Assembly: GCF_900099695.1 (NCBI RefSeq)
Contig: NZ_FNCY01000006.1
Span: forward strand, 1 to 64,000
DNA from: Propionivibrio dicarboxylicus
GTDB lineage: Bacteria; Pseudomonadota; Gammaproteobacteria; Burkholderiales; Rhodocyclaceae
DNA: 64,000 nt
Reading direction: 5' to 3'
This document shows positions 19,086 through 28,713 of this stretch, piece after piece (position 1 is the first letter of the stretch; every line of letters begins with the position of its first letter). The translations under genes were made by a program, and so were the position numbers. The notes under the pieces are model-generated. The model worked only from the letters and a program-made list of their open reading frames with translations. It had not been told where the DNA came from and did not search any database.

Positions 19086-20594
19086 TCATTCCGGACGCAT
19101 CTGCGGGAAGAGGATGACGTCGCGGATATTGGCCGAGTCGGTCAGCAGCATGACCAAACGGTCGATGCCGATACCGCAACCGCCGGTCGGCGGCAGGCCA
19201 TATTCGAGTGCACGGATGAAGTCGGCGTCGTAATACATTGCTTCCTCGTCGCCGGCATCCTTGGCCTTGGCCTGCGCCAGGAAGCGCTCGGCCTGGTCTT
19301 CGGGGTCGTTGAGCTCGGAGAAGCCGTTGGCGATTTCCCGGCCGACGATGAAGAGTTCGAAGCGCTCGGTGATGTCGGCGTTGTCGTTGCTGCTGCGGGC
19401 GAGCGGGCTGATCTCGGCCGGATAGTCGACGATGAAGGTCGGGTCCCAGAGATCGGCTTCGGTCGTTTCTTCGAACATCAGCAGTTGCAGTGTTCCCAGG
19501 CCCATGCCTGGCTTGAGTTCGACTTTCATGGCCGCGAGCTTCTGGCGCAACCAGTCGGCGTCGGTCAACTGTTCGAGCGTGTATTGCGGGCGATACTTCA
19601 TGATGGCTTCGACCATCGTCAGGCGATCAAACGGCTTCGAGAGATCGAGCGTGCGGCCTTGGTATTCGAAGGTTTCAGCCCCGAGTGCTTCGCGTGCCGA
19701 ATGGCGCAGCAGGCCTTCGGTGAAGTCCATCAGCTTGTTGTATTCGCTGTACGCCTCGTAGAACTCCATCATCGTGAATTCGGGATTGTGGCGCGGACTC
19801 ATGCCTTCGTTGCGGAAGTTGCGGTTGAGTTCGAACACCTTCTCGAAACCGCCGACGACGAGTTTCTTGAGATAAAGCTCCGGTGCGATGCGCAGATAAA
19901 GCTCCATGTCGAGCGCATTGTGGTGCGTCTTGAACGGACGGGCCGATGCGCCGCCGGGGATCGGGTGCATCATCGGCGTTTCGACTTCAAGGAAGCCGTG
20001 GGCGCACATGTGGTTGCGGATCGACTGGACGATGCGGCTACGGGCCATGAACGTGAAGCGCGATTGCTCGTTCATGATCAGGTCGAGGTGACGCATCCGG
20101 TACTTCTGCTCCTGGTCGGTCAGCCCGTGGAATTTCTCCGGCAGCGGACGCAAGGACTTCGACAGCAGGCGGATGTCGTTGGCTTCGACGGTCAGTTCGT
20201 TGGTCTTGGTGCGGAACAAGGGACCGACGACGCCGACGATGTCGCCGATGTCCCAGCGCTTGAAGGCGGCATAGGTTTCCTCGCCGACCTTGTCGCGGGC
20301 GACGTAGATCTGGATGCGGCCGCCGACGTCGGAGATGGTGATGAAGGAGGCCTTGCCCATCACGCGCTTGAGCATGATGCGGCCGGCGACCTTGACCTCG
20401 ACCGGGTTGGCTGCGAGCTCTTCCGTGCTCTTGTCGTCGTACAGCTCGATGATCTTGCCGGTGATGTTCTCGCGCTCGAAATCGTTCGGGTAGGCTTTTC
20501 CGGTCGCCCGCCATTCGGCCAGCTTGGCGCGACGTTCGGCGATGATGTGGTTCTCGTCCTGCTGTTGTTCGGGGGTGCTGTTCTGTTCGGACAT
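19086..20594 (-). CDS. lysS: Lysine--tRNA ligase (class II)
   Basis: 502 residues. Charges tRNA-Lys. The N-terminal OB-fold anticodon-binding domain covers about 65-160 ([19 protein letters not shown]), then the class II catalytic core with motif 2 ([23 protein letters not shown] near 265) and motif 3 ([14 protein letters not shown] near 475). It lies 26 bases after prfB in the same direction, the classic prfB-lysS operon. Confidence 0.97.
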   Translation of the reverse strand: MSEQNSTPEQQQDENHIIAERRAKLAEWRATGKAYPNDFERENITGKIIELYDDKSTEELAANPVEVKVAGRIMLKRVMGKASFITISDVGGRIQIYVARDKVGEETYAAFKRWDIGDIVGVVGPLFRTKTNELTVEANDIRLLSKSLRPLPEKFHGLTDQEQKYRMRHLDLIMNEQSRFTFMARSRIVQSIRNHMCAHGFLEVETPMMHPIPGGASARPFKTHHNALDMELYLRIAPELYLKKLVVGGFEKVFELNRNFRNEGMSPRHNPEFTMMEFYEAYSEYNKLMDFTEGLLRHSAREALGAETFEYQGRTLDLSKPFDRLTMVEAIMKYRPQYTLEQLTDADWLRQKLAAMKVELKPGMGLGTLQLLMFEETTEADLWDPTFIVDYPAEISPLARSSNDNADITERFELFIVGREIANGFSELNDPEDQAERFLAQAKAKDAGDEEAMYYDADFIRALEYGLPPTGGCGIGIDRLVMLLTDSANIRDVILFPQMRPE

Positions 20595-20620
20595 GGTCAG
20601 TCTCTGAAAGGGAATGGTTG

Positions 20621-21725
20621 TCAGACGCCTTGCTTCAGGCTGGCTTCGATGAAAAGGTCGAGATCGCCGTCGAGGACGCGTTGCGTGTCGCCGACTTCGA
20701 CATTGGTGCGCAGATCCTTGATGCGCGACTGATCGAGCACGTAGGAGCGGATCTGGTGGCCCCAGCCGATGTCGGTCTTGGCATCTTCGAGCTTCTGCTG
20801 GTCGGCCTGTCGCTTGCGCATCTCGGCCTCATAGAGGCGGGATTTCAGCATGGCCATCGCCTCGGCCCGGTTGCGATGCTGCGAGCGGTCGTTCTGGCAC
20901 TGCACGACAATGCCGGAGGGATTGTGCGTGATACGCACGGCCGAGTCGGTCTTGTTGATGTGCTGACCGCCGGCGCCCGAGGCGCGATAGGTGTCGATGC
21001 GCAGATCGGCCGGATTGATCTCGATTTCGAACGAGTCGTCGATTTCCGGATAGACGAAGACCGAGGCAAAGCTCGTGTGACGACGCGCATTCGAGTCGAA
21101 AGGCGATTTGCGCACGAGACGGTGGATGCCCGTCTCCGAACGCAACATGCCAAAGCAATATTCGCCGGAAAGCTTGATCGTTGCCGTCTTGATGCCAGCG
21201 ACATCGCCTTCGGACTCTTCGAGCACCTCGACGCCGTAACCCTTGCGTTCGCCGTACTTGACGTACATGCGCAGCAGCATCGACGCCCAGTCCTGCGCTT
21301 CCGTGCCTCCGGCGCCGGCCTGGATGTCGACGAAGCAGTTGAGCGGATCGGCCGGGTTGTTGAACATCCGGCGGAATTCGAGGCCGGCGACTTCCTTCTC
21401 GACGAAGTCGATGTCGGCGGCGACGGCGAGCAGCGTGTCGTCGTCTTCCTCCTCGCGCGCCATGGCGAAAAGTTCGTCGGCGTCCTTGAGGCTGTCGGCG
21501 ACGCGGTTCAGCGTCAGGACGACGCCTTCGAGCGCTTTCTTTTCCTTGGAGAGTTCCTGGGCGCGCTCGGCGTTATCCCAGACTTTCGGGTCTTCGAGTT
21601 CGCGATTGACGGCGTTCAGTTGATCGAATTTCTGATCGTAGTCAAAGATACCTCCGTAGCTCGGTGGCGCGCTGGGCGAGATCCACGAGCCGGTTGGCGA
21701 TCTGGTTGAGTTGTTCGGCTTCCAT
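20621..21725 (-). CDS. prfB: Peptide chain release factor 2, made by programmed +1 frameshift
   Basis: About 367 residues after frameshift. RF2 reads UGA and UAA stop codons. Translation begins at ATG 21725 ([17 protein letters not shown]), reaches an in-frame TGA at 21644-21642 after 27 codons, then must slip +1 on CTT to continue [24 protein letters not shown] and on to the stop at 20621. The stop-codon-reading SPF motif (RKSPFDSN) and the catalytic GGQ ([10 protein letters not shown]) are intact. RF2 shortage slows termination at the UGA and favours the shift, an autoregulatory loop. A plain ORF caller would start too late, at 21463. Confidence 0.96.
21642..21655 (-). promoter_or_regulatory. 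prfB +1 programmed frameshift site
   Basis: On the minus strand the sequence reads GGAGG TAT CTT TGA C. The internal Shine-Dalgarno-like GGAGG sits just before the slippery CTT and the UGA stop, the same layout as in E. coli prfB. Confidence 0.95.
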
Positions 21726-21754
21726 AGTCTTCCGGACGTTCAGTGAAACCCGTA

Positions 21755-21760
21755 ATTATA
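21755..21760 (-). promoter_or_regulatory. Perfect -10 box upstream of prfB
   Basis: TATAAT on the minus strand, 30 bases upstream of the prfB ATG. The -35 region (CCGTCA) is poor. A 7-bp inverted repeat (CGTTCAG at 21737-21743, CTGAACG at 21765-21771) flanks it. Confidence 0.5.
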
Positions 21761-21795
21761 TACGCTGAACGCCCGTATGACGGCTTTTACGCCCG

Positions 21796-23421
21796 TTAAA
21801 GGCGGAATTTCTCGGCGGTCTGGCTCAGTTCGCGCGCCAGATGGTCGAGTTGCTGAACCTGCATATGTACGGCCTGCACCGAGGCATCGGCTTCCTCGAC
21901 CATTTGAGCGATCTGCTCGACGTTGTTGGCGATGTTGTTGCTTGCCTGGCTCTGTTCGAGCGAGGCGTCGGCGACGTCGCGGGTTTTTTCCAGCGTGGCC
22001 TGAGCGTTTTGGGTGATTTTTTGCAGGGCATGTGCTGCTCTTTCGGCCAGTTCGACGCCCAGCGCCACTTGTTGGCGCACGCCGTCCATGCGCTCGGCGG
22101 CCATGTCGGTGTCGCTTTGCACGGCGCGGATGGTACGGGTGATGTCCTGGGTGGCGCCGCCCGTGCGTTCGGCCAGCTTGCGAACTTCATCGGCGACGAC
22201 CGCGAAGCCGCGCCCCTGTTCGCCGGCACGCGCCGCTTCGATGGCGGCGTTGAGTGCCAGGAGGTTGGTCTGGTCGGCGATCTCCTTGATGACGGCGCTC
22301 ATGCCGTCGATCTCGCGCGAGCGCTCGACCAGTCCGAGAATGAGTTCTGAGGCGCTGGCGATGTCGGCCGAGATACGCTGGATTTCTGCTGCGGCGTCGC
22401 GTGCCAGTTTCTCGCCGTCGGCGGCGATGCTTGCCGCATGGCGCGAGTTCTGTTCGGTTTCCCGCGCATTGTCGGAAATGTGATTGATACTGACGGTCAT
22501 TTCCTCCACTGCGGCAGCGGTGGCGGATGTAGCCGCCGAGGTCTTCTGGCTGCCGTTGCTGATCCGCGCCGTTTCGTCGGTGAGTTTGCGCGAAGCGTCG
22601 GCAAGCGTTGTCGAGGCCTGGTTGAAACGGGTCGCCATGTCGTGGAGTCCGGCTTGCATCGTTTTCATCGAGCCGAGCAGGCTGGCATCGTTGTTTCCGG
22701 CAGCGATGTCCTGCGACAGGTCTCCATCGGCAATTCCGCGGGCAATCTCGCTGGCATAAGCCGGTTCGCCGCCGAGTTGGTCGAGGATGCTGCGCATCGT
22801 CTTGAAGGCGAGAAAGGCGACGATGCTCAGCAAGAGTCCGCCGATGATCAGCAGATTGGCCGCGTCGCGCCAGAAAATCCGGTCGATGTCATCGACGAAG
22901 AAACCGATCGCCACGAGCCATCCCCAGGGCTCGAAGATGCTGGCGCCATTGAGCTTCTTGTAAAGCTTCTTGTCCTCGGTGCCTGGCCGGACGGCTTCGA
23001 GCATGACGTAGCCTTTGCCGTCCTTGCTGCTGCGGATCTCCTCCTGGTAGACCGTCATGACCTGCCGTCCATCGGTGGTCTTCCCGCCGGGATCGATCTT
23101 GCCGACGCGCGAGGGGTTGCCGTGGATCATCAGCATGTTGTCGGCAATATTGCGAACGATGAAATAGTTGTCGGCTGTTCGTTGCGCCGAAATGGCCTCC
23201 TTGGCACGCGCCTGGGCCTCTTCGCGTGAGATCTTTCCGGCCCGTTCCTGCGCGTGGAAATATTTGAGCTGTGCATCGGCAACGTCGAGCAATTGCGCGA
23301 TCTGCGCCCGTCTTTCGTTGTGCAGACTCTCGCGCAGTTGGTGCAGTCCGTAACTTGCCATGGCGGCAAGTCCGATCAGCGAGGCAGAGACGATTGTCAG
23401 TATCCGGTTTCGCAGTTTCAT
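21796..23421 (-). CDS. Methyl-accepting chemotaxis protein with a single Cache sensor
   Basis: 541 residues. A membrane helix near 8-28, a periplasmic domain of about 150 residues with the pattern of sCache_2 sensors ([48 protein letters not shown]), a second helix near 188-210, HAMP, then the signalling coil with its conserved tip ([20 protein letters not shown] near 380). Strong ribosome site (AGAGGGAA). It may sense small carboxylates, as other sCache receptors do, but the ligand is not readable here. It lies upstream of prfB in the same direction without clear operon linkage. Confidence 0.92.
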   Translation of the reverse strand: MKLRNRILTIVSASLIGLAAMASYGLHQLRESLHNERRAQIAQLLDVADAQLKYFHAQERAGKISREEAQARAKEAISAQRTADNYFIVRNIADNMLMIHGNPSRVGKIDPGGKTTDGRQVMTVYQEEIRSSKDGKGYVMLEAVRPGTEDKKLYKKLNGASIFEPWGWLVAIGFFVDDIDRIFWRDAANLLIIGGLLLSIVAFLAFKTMRSILDQLGGEPAYASEIARGIADGDLSQDIAAGNNDASLLGSMKTMQAGLHDMATRFNQASTTLADASRKLTDETARISNGSQKTSAATSATAAAVEEMTVSINHISDNARETEQNSRHAASIAADGEKLARDAAAEIQRISADIASASELILGLVERSREIDGMSAVIKEIADQTNLLALNAAIEAARAGEQGRGFAVVADEVRKLAERTGGATQDITRTIRAVQSDTDMAAERMDGVRQQVALGVELAERAAHALQKITQNAQATLEKTRDVADASLEQSQASNNIANNVEQIAQMVEEADASVQAVHMQVQQLDHLARELSQTAEKFRL

Positions 23422-23613
23422 CGCAGTGTTCCCTCTTTGTCACGCTGGCAGCGCAGGCTGTGTCGCGAGTATTCTGATTGACTGATATTAGTCCATTATC
23501 CGGACGTTACGCCTTCGATTGGCTTTCATTCCAGGAGGAGGCGCTCTGCGACGCGCTGGTTTTTTGACCATCCCGCTGATACGATAAAGGCATTACGGGA
23601 GATGAGGCGGGTG

Positions 23614-23835
23614 ATGGGGCGAAAGAAATCTACATGGGTGCCGCAGGTCGGTATTGTCGCGACTTATGTCGGGCGCGCAGGCCGTCTGGCGCGCGGCGGC
23701 TACAACGTTCGCATCGTTGCCGAAACCTGTGCCAACCGCATGGTCGTCGAAGCGATCGGCCGTAGCGGTGCCCCCGTTCGCTTCACCGTCAAGCGCGAGA
23801 ATCTCGCGCCGTTGCAGCCGGGTCTGTTCGACTAA
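23614..23835 (+). CDS. Small basic conserved-looking protein of unknown function
   Basis: 73 residues from the ATG at 23614 (MGRKKSTWVPQVGIVATYVG), chosen because GAGG lies six bases upstream; the ATG at 23602 has its ribosome site touching the codon. I do not recognise a family. The protein is basic, mixed beta-like, without a membrane segment or cysteine pair (one Cys). Its last 47 bases overlap the end of the convergent GIY-YIG gene. Confidence 0.6.
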   Translation: MGRKKSTWVPQVGIVATYVGRAGRLARGGYNVRIVAETCANRMVVEAIGRSGAPVRFTVKRENLAPLQPGLFD

Positions 23836-24100
23836 GGTAGGGATGCTCGCTGGCCAGCGTCCGCTTTTCGGCGGGCGGTAGCGCCTTGATCCGGCATTCG
23901 GCGGCGAGTGCCGTCGAACGGTCGCTGCAGGGGATGACCGCCAGCAGTCGTTGCGGCGGATGCATGCGGGTATAGCGTGCGCCCTTACCGGAAAGATGCG
24001 CCTGATAGCGGGCTTCGACGTCGGTGCTGATGCCGGTGTAGATGCTGCCGCCCCGGCATTCGATGAGGTACACGAACCAGGGGCGGACAGCGGTGCTCAT
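23789..24100 (-). CDS. GIY-YIG nuclease-family protein (YhbQ-like)
   Basis: 103 residues. The family core is clear: FVYLIECRGGSIYTGISTDVEARYQAHLSGKGARYTR, with the GIY-YIG-like YLI...YTG pair, the conserved Arg and the region around residue 65 (AECRIKALPPAEK). Small stand-alone GIY-YIG proteins of the UPF0213/YhbQ group are widespread; their cellular role is poorly known, probably nucleic-acid cleavage or repair. Its 3' end overlaps the convergent small gene by 47 bases and it lies 7 bases after rdgC in the same direction. Confidence 0.85.
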   Translation of the reverse strand: MSTAVRPWFVYLIECRGGSIYTGISTDVEARYQAHLSGKGARYTRMHPPQRLLAVIPCSDRSTALAAECRIKALPPAEKRTLASEHPYLSRTDPAATARDSRA

Positions 24101-24107
24101 GTTTCGG

Positions 24108-25007
24108 TTACGCGCCTTTTTCAGGCTCGCCGCCGAGTGCGGCGATGACGTCCGACATGAGGTGCGCCAGTTCGCCGGTCATCAGCGCGAAATCGAGATC
24201 GAAACGCTCGTCTTCGTTTTCGGCCTGGCCGTCGGTCTCTTCCTTGAGGATGTCGAGGAAGGAAAGGCGTTTGATTTGCAGTTTTTCGTCGAGCACGAAC
24301 GAAATGCGATCGTTCCAGGTCAGGCCCAGACGGGTGACGACCTTGCCCTCGGCAATGTGCTCGCGGATTTCCTTGCCTTCAAGCGAATGTCGCGTATAGC
24401 GGATGAGCGCATTTTCGGCCGAGCGCAATTCGATGTCCTGGTCGATGGTGAATCCTGCTGGCGCTTCGTTGCCTGCGATCCAGCCAGTCATCGCCGAGGA
24501 CGGTGATACCGTTGTCTTGAGCAGGGTTGCCGGAAAACTGTCGACGGATTTGCGCAGGTGCTCGAGGAATTCCTCGGCCTTGGCCTGCGCGCCGGCGTCG
24601 ATGACGAGCCATCCATTCAGTGGGTCGATCCAGCCGAAGGTGGTGCGGCGACGGACGAACGCGCGCGGCAGCAGTTCGACGGTCAGCGCTTCGCGCAGGT
24701 CACGCAGTTCCTTGCGTCCGACGCGCCGCCCTTCGGCTTCTTCGATAGCTTTTGCTCGGTCGTCGGCAATCTGGCGGACGATCGAGGTCGGCAACAACCG
24801 TTGTTCGACGCCGAGCGCGATCAACCATTGATGATTGACCGAATGTACCAGCGCGCCGCTCGCAGAGGGCGCCACCCAGCCGAGGCACTCGGCTTCAAGC
24901 GGTCCGCAGGGATGGAGTGCGGCACCGGACAGCGCAGTGTCGATCGCCTCGATGTCGATGTCGAGGTTTCGGGGGAGTCGAAAGATCTGAAGGTTTCTGA
25001 ACCACAT
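24108..25007 (-). CDS. rdgC: Recombination-associated protein RdgC
   Basis: 299 residues, full length. Ring-shaped DNA-binding protein that limits RecA action in proteobacteria. The N-terminus MWFRNLQIFRLPRNLDIDIE, the segment LVHSVNHQWLIALGVEQRLLP and GWIDPLNGWLVIDAGA are typical of the family. A perfect -10 box precedes it at 25034-25039. It is likely co-transcribed with the GIY-YIG gene 7 bases downstream. Confidence 0.93.
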   Translation of the reverse strand: MWFRNLQIFRLPRNLDIDIEAIDTALSGAALHPCGPLEAECLGWVAPSASGALVHSVNHQWLIALGVEQRLLPTSIVRQIADDRAKAIEEAEGRRVGRKELRDLREALTVELLPRAFVRRRTTFGWIDPLNGWLVIDAGAQAKAEEFLEHLRKSVDSFPATLLKTTVSPSSAMTGWIAGNEAPAGFTIDQDIELRSAENALIRYTRHSLEGKEIREHIAEGKVVTRLGLTWNDRISFVLDEKLQIKRLSFLDILKEETDGQAENEDERFDLDFALMTGELAHLMSDVIAALGGEPEKGA

Positions 25008-25033
25008 GCGACGAACTCGGAAAAAAGGAGCGA

Positions 25034-25039
25034 ATTATA
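25034..25039 (-). promoter_or_regulatory. Perfect -10 box upstream of rdgC
   Basis: TATAAT on the minus strand, 26 bases before the rdgC ATG. No good -35 hexamer at 16-18 bases, so strength is uncertain. Confidence 0.45.
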
Positions 25040-25084
25040 GGATTGAATCAGAGATGCGGGGAGGTTGGATTTTTTTCGTGAGTA

Positions 25085-25114
25085 TTGAATGCAACTCCCT
25101 GACTGGGTCATAAT
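25085..25114 (+). promoter_or_regulatory. Sigma-70 promoter of the 25121 gene
   Basis: TTGAAT (25085-25090), 18-base spacer, CATAAT (25109-25114). The predicted transcript start falls at or next to the ATG at 25121, and no ribosome site precedes that ATG, so the message may be leaderless. Confidence 0.5.
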
Positions 25115-25120
25115 ACCGTC

Positions 25121-25507
25121 ATGAACGATCCACAACCATTTGATATTCGTCGCCGGATTCGCGAACTGTTGTCCATTCCCGATCGTGATCGTACCGATGC
25201 GGAATGGGACGAGTTGAACGAACTCGAAATCCGGACGGCACCAGGAAACCGCGACAACGGTTACGCTCAGGACCGTCCGGAAGGAAAGCGGCCGGGGAAT
25301 TTCGGTCAAGGGCGGCGGCAAGGGCAGGGCTTCGGCAAGAAGAATCCCGGTCCGCGTCAGGATGCCCGCCCGCCACAGCAGGAAAATCGTCCCGAGGGTC
25401 CGCGTCCTGAGGGCCAGGTGCGGCCGCCGAAGCGTCAGCATCGCCGCCCAAAGCGTCCGCAGCAAGGGGATGCGCCGCCGCAGGGGAATCCCGAGGGTAA
25501 TTCCTGA
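25121..25507 (+). CDS. Low-complexity, probably disordered protein of unknown function
   Basis: 128 residues. The first 45 residues look folded and helical (MNDPQPFDIRRRIRELLSIP, TDAEWDELNELEI). The rest is almost only Pro, Gln, Gly, Arg, Lys, Asn and Glu (for example RPPKRQHRRPKRPQQGD), so it should be disordered and basic, suited to nucleic-acid binding. I recognise no family. It is divergent from rdgC and followed by a strong terminator, which supports it being a real transcription unit. Confidence 0.6.
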   Translation: MNDPQPFDIRRRIRELLSIPDRDRTDAEWDELNELEIRTAPGNRDNGYAQDRPEGKRPGNFGQGRRQGQGFGKKNPGPRQDARPPQQENRPEGPRPEGQVRPPKRQHRRPKRPQQGDAPPQGNPEGNS

Positions 25508-25526
25508 GGCTTCACGTGCTTCAAAT

Positions 25527-25560
25527 AAAAAACCAGGTCGCTTGACCTGGTTTTTTTTGT
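25527..25560. terminator. Bidirectional intrinsic terminator
   Basis: CCAGGTC (25533-25539), 4-base loop, GACCTGG (25544-25550), preceded by a run of A and followed by eight T. It lies between two convergent genes (25121 gene and dnaQ) and can stop transcription from both sides. Confidence 0.9.
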
Positions 25561-25598
25561 TGTCATCATCCGGCGATAATGGGCGTGGACCCCGTTTT

Positions 25599-26318
25599 TC
25601 AGGTCTCGGCGTCGCCCGCAAGCCAGACGCACTTGCCTTTGCTTTCCTTCTGGATGGCGCCGAGCAGCGCTTCGTGTTGCTCGATTTCCTCAGGGCTGGC
25701 TCGGACAATGCGTTGCGCGCGCTTCCCCGTGCTGCCAGAAAATATGGCTGTGGCGGCGAGTTCCGCTTGCGGTTCGTCGACCGGTTCGATCATCAGGCTT
25801 TCCTGGCCGCGCGTCATGGCGACATAGACTTCGGCCAGAATTTCCGCGTCGAGCAAGGCGCCGTGAAGCGTGCGGCGCGAATTGTCGATGCCATAGCGAT
25901 CGCAGAGCGCATCGAGGCTGTTTCGCTTGCCCGGGAATGTTTCCTTCGCCATGCGCAGGGTGTCGTGCACGGCATGGCAGACGGTTTCGATCGGTGCCAT
26001 GTCCAGACGTGCCAGTTCGGCGTTCAGGAAGCCGATGTCGAAGGGCGCGTTGTGGATGATGAGGTCGGCGCCGCGCACGAAATCAAGAAATTCCGCTGCA
26101 ACCTCGGCAAAGCGCGGCTTGTCCTGAAGAAAATCGAGGCTGATGCCGTGCACTGCCAGCGCGCCCTCGTCAATGTCGCGTTCCGGGTTGAGATAGCGGT
26201 GAAAATGATGGTGTGTCAGCCGACGGTTGCGCATTTCGACGCCGCCGATTTCGATAACGCGGTGCCCCAATTTGTGTTCGAGGCCCGTGGTTTCGGTATC
26301 GAGAAAAATCTGTCTCAT
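25599..26318 (-). CDS. dnaQ: DNA polymerase III epsilon subunit (proofreading exonuclease)
   Basis: 239 residues. 3'-5' exonuclease of the DEDDh family. Active-site motifs: FLDTETTGLEHK at the N-terminus, HNAPFDIGFLNAEL near residue 96, and HGALLDAEILAEVY near residue 158. The C-terminal tail would bind the polymerase alpha subunit. It sits 17 bases after rnhA, the common rnhA-dnaQ arrangement. Confidence 0.95.
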   Translation of the reverse strand: MRQIFLDTETTGLEHKLGHRVIEIGGVEMRNRRLTHHHFHRYLNPERDIDEGALAVHGISLDFLQDKPRFAEVAAEFLDFVRGADLIIHNAPFDIGFLNAELARLDMAPIETVCHAVHDTLRMAKETFPGKRNSLDALCDRYGIDNSRRTLHGALLDAEILAEVYVAMTRGQESLMIEPVDEPQAELAATAIFSGSTGKRAQRIVRASPEEIEQHEALLGAIQKESKGKCVWLAGDAET

Positions 26319-26335
26319 GGTCTTGTCCAGATCCC

Positions 26336-26803
26336 TCAGTTGTGTGACGAAGTGCGCCCGGCAAGAAGGTCGTCTATGCCGCGATTTGCCAGAGCATCGG
26401 CGCGCTCGTTGCCAGGGTGCCCCGCATGCCCCTTGACCCAGGTCCAGGTAATTTCATGTTTTTGGCTGATTTCGTCGAGCTTTTGCCACAGGTCGGCGTT
26501 CTTGACCGGTTTCTTGTCGGCGGTTTTCCAGCCGTTACGCTTCCAGTTGTGGATCCATTGACTGATGCCTTTTTGTACATACTGGGAGTCGGTGTGCAGT
26601 TGGATGCGCGCCGGCCGCTTGAGCGCTTCCAGTGCCCGGATCACGGCGGTCAATTCCATGCGGTTGTTGGTGGTGTCGCGTTCGCCACCCCAGAGTTCCT
26701 TTTCGGCGGCTCCAGCCTGAAGCAAGACGCCCCATCCGCCGGGGCCGGGGTTGCCGCGACAGCCGCCGTCGGCGTAGATATTCGTAATCAGTTCAGAGTT
26801 CAC
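26336..26803 (-). CDS. rnhA: Ribonuclease HI
   Basis: 155 residues. Cuts RNA in RNA-DNA hybrids. Catalytic acids are all visible: Asp in [16 protein letters not shown], Glu in [10 protein letters not shown], Asp in LHTDSQYV and Asp in NERADALAN; the basic handle ([17 protein letters not shown]) is present. It overlaps the upstream methyltransferase gene by 11 bases and precedes dnaQ. Confidence 0.96.
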   Translation of the reverse strand: MNSELITNIYADGGCRGNPGPGGWGVLLQAGAAEKELWGGERDTTNNRMELTAVIRALEALKRPARIQLHTDSQYVQKGISQWIHNWKRNGWKTADKKPVKNADLWQKLDEISQKHEITWTWVKGHAGHPGNERADALANRGIDDLLAGRTSSHN

Positions 26804-27521
26804 GCTGGTCCAGTTCCTTGTGTGTGACGGTGGTGAGCGCCTTATGCGAGGCCTTCTTCCGGGTGTTCCATCCGGGCAGGACGAGGCGCATGCCGCGTAC
26901 CCGTTTTACCGCGCGCAGGACGTAGGCGCCGCCGGCAAAGCTCCACCAGCGGTCGCCCGCCGCTTCCATGAAATGGCAGCGCTTGAGCCAGTGTTCGTGA
27001 CGGAAGGGCGGGGCATAGCAGCCGAAGTTGCCACGGTCGACTTCGAAGCTGAGCAAGTGCAACCAGTCGCGCATGCGCAGCACCGAAATGAAATTGCCTT
27101 GTGCGAGAAAGTCTTCCTTGCCGCCCGGAAGCTTGCGGCGCAAGCCCCAAAGCGACAGCGGGTTGAATCCGGTGACGATCAGTTGTCCGTCGGGGATCAG
27201 GATACGCTCGACTTCACGCAGAATTTGATGTGGGTCGTCGTGAAATTCAAGCACATGCGGTAGAACGACAAGATCGATGCTGTTGGCAGAGAAGGGGAGT
27301 TCATGCATGTCGCATAGAACGTCGACGGGTCCGGTATCGCCGGCAATCTGGCGTAGTGGAATACGATTTTGTTCGAGCAGCCTGATTTGCGGCAGGCCGA
27401 GTTGCAGGGCGTTATAGCCGAACAAGTCGCTGACCAGGGCAGTCACGCGGGCGTGCTCCCAAGTCATGATGTAGCGTCCCTGAGGCGAGTCGAGCCATTC
27501 GTCCATGTCGTGATTTGACAT
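26793..27521 (-). CDS. YafS-like SAM-dependent methyltransferase
   Basis: 242 residues from ATG 27521 ([19 protein letters not shown]); the frame is open further up but runs into the divergent gloB. Class I methyltransferase fold: [31 protein letters not shown] near residue 78 and [15 protein letters not shown] near residue 117. The gloB-yafS-rnhA-dnaQ order matches E. coli, where the YafS substrate is not established. Only 27 bases separate its start codon from that of gloB. Confidence 0.85.
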   Translation of the reverse strand: MSNHDMDEWLDSPQGRYIMTWEHARVTALVSDLFGYNALQLGLPQIRLLEQNRIPLRQIAGDTGPVDVLCDMHELPFSANSIDLVVLPHVLEFHDDPHQILREVERILIPDGQLIVTGFNPLSLWGLRRKLPGGKEDFLAQGNFISVLRMRDWLHLLSFEVDRGNFGCYAPPFRHEHWLKRCHFMEAAGDRWWSFAGGAYVLRAVKRVRGMRLVLPGWNTRKKASHKALTTVTHKELDQREL

Positions 27522-27548
27522 TTTTCGTGATTCTTCCACAATCAGATC

Positions 27549-28310
27549 ATGTTCGAGGTCATCGGGATTCCGGCTTTCAAGGATAACTACATCTGGCTGT
27601 TGCGCAAAGGCGCCGCGGCGGTCGTTGTCGACCCCGGTGATGCTGCGCCGGTGCTGGATGTCCTGCAACAGGAGAAATTATCGCTCGAAGCCATCCTGGT
27701 TACGCACCACCACCAGGACCATCAAGGCGGAATTCCATCGTTGTTATCCCATTTCGCTGCCGAGGTGTATGGGCCGGCGACGGAGTCTATCACAGCGTTG
27801 ACCCATCCTCTGCGCGGCGGCGAGGTGCTGACGCTACCGGCCTTGGGTTGTCCGGTTCGGGTAATGTCCACTCCAGGGCATACGGCCGGGCATCTTGCCT
27901 ATCTGGCGAGTGATGCCTTGTTTTGTGGCGATACGCTGTTTTCAGCCGGGTGTGGACGGGTCTTTGAGGGGACTCCCCTGCAGATGTGGAACTCCTTGTC
28001 ATTGCTATCGGCCTTGCCTGACGGGACGCGTGTGTTTTGTGCCCACGAATATACCGAAGCCAATCTGCGCTTTGCCATGGCCGTTGAACCTGGGAACCGT
28101 TTTCTGCGTGATCGCGTCGATGAAGTCGCGGTTCTGCGTGCCAAGGGACAGCCGTCGGTGCCATCGTTTCTTGCGCTGGAAAGAGCGACCAATCCGTTTT
28201 TGCGCTGCAACGTGCCGGAGGTTGTCGAGTCCGCGCGTCAGCATGGTGCCGCAAGCCTGGAGTCGGCTGATGTGTTCGCGGCGCTACGTGGCTGGAAGAA
28301 CTCGTTCTGA
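27549..28310 (+). CDS. gloB: Hydroxyacylglutathione hydrolase (glyoxalase II)
   Basis: 253 residues. Hydrolyses S-lactoylglutathione to lactate and glutathione, the second step of methylglyoxal detoxification. The metallo-beta-lactamase metal motif THHHQDHQGG lies near residue 52, further ligands are in STPGHTAGHLAY and FCGDTLFSAGCGR, and FCAHEYTEANL near residue 163; the C-terminal substrate helix region is complete. Confidence 0.94.
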   Translation: MFEVIGIPAFKDNYIWLLRKGAAAVVVDPGDAAPVLDVLQQEKLSLEAILVTHHHQDHQGGIPSLLSHFAAEVYGPATESITALTHPLRGGEVLTLPALGCPVRVMSTPGHTAGHLAYLASDALFCGDTLFSAGCGRVFEGTPLQMWNSLSLLSALPDGTRVFCAHEYTEANLRFAMAVEPGNRFLRDRVDEVAVLRAKGQPSVPSFLALERATNPFLRCNVPEVVESARQHGAASLESADVFAALRGWKNSF

Positions 28311-28323
28311 CGCGTAGCGACGT

Positions 28324-28704
28324 CTAACGCTTGCGGTTTTGCCAGGCCTTGTTGAGCGTGTCGAGGACGCGCGCCGAGTTAAAGGGCTTGATGATGAAGC
28401 CGTTGGCGCCGTTGCGGATTGATTCCTCGACATTTTCCTTGCTGGGGTTGCCCGTGATCATGATAACGACGATCTCGGGGTAGAGTTCCTTGATGCGTTG
28501 AAGCGCCTCCAGTCCGTCCATCAGGGGCATGATGACGTCCATGAAGACGATGTCGGGCTTCGTCTTGGCGATGAACTCCAGCGATGCCGCGCCGTTCTTG
28601 GCGTCGCCGATGATGTCGTAACTCTCGCTGCGCAGGATCCCGCGCAGCAGGGTTCGCATCAGGTCGTTGTCATCGACGATGAGGACTTTTGGATGCGGTG
28701 TCAT
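28324..28704 (-). CDS. Single-domain response regulator (CheY-like)
   Basis: 126 residues, one receiver domain and nothing else. The acidic pocket (VDDNDLMRTLL), phosphate-accepting Asp (FMDVIMPLMDGL near residue 56), Thr in MITGNPS and Lys in FIIKPF are all intact. It starts 9 bases after the stop of the REC-GGDEF gene, so the two are probably one operon. It could be an output or phosphate sink for the same kinase; no histidine kinase gene is nearby. Confidence 0.93.
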   Translation of the reverse strand: MTPHPKVLIVDDNDLMRTLLRGILRSESYDIIGDAKNGAASLEFIAKTKPDIVFMDVIMPLMDGLEALQRIKELYPEIVVIMITGNPSKENVEESIRNGANGFIIKPFNSARVLDTLNKAWQNRKR

Positions 28705-28713
28705 GATGTTTGT

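Noticed and set aside
19485-20732. Plus-strand ORF of 415 codons opposite lysS
   Set aside because: Shadow of lysS and the start of the prfB end.
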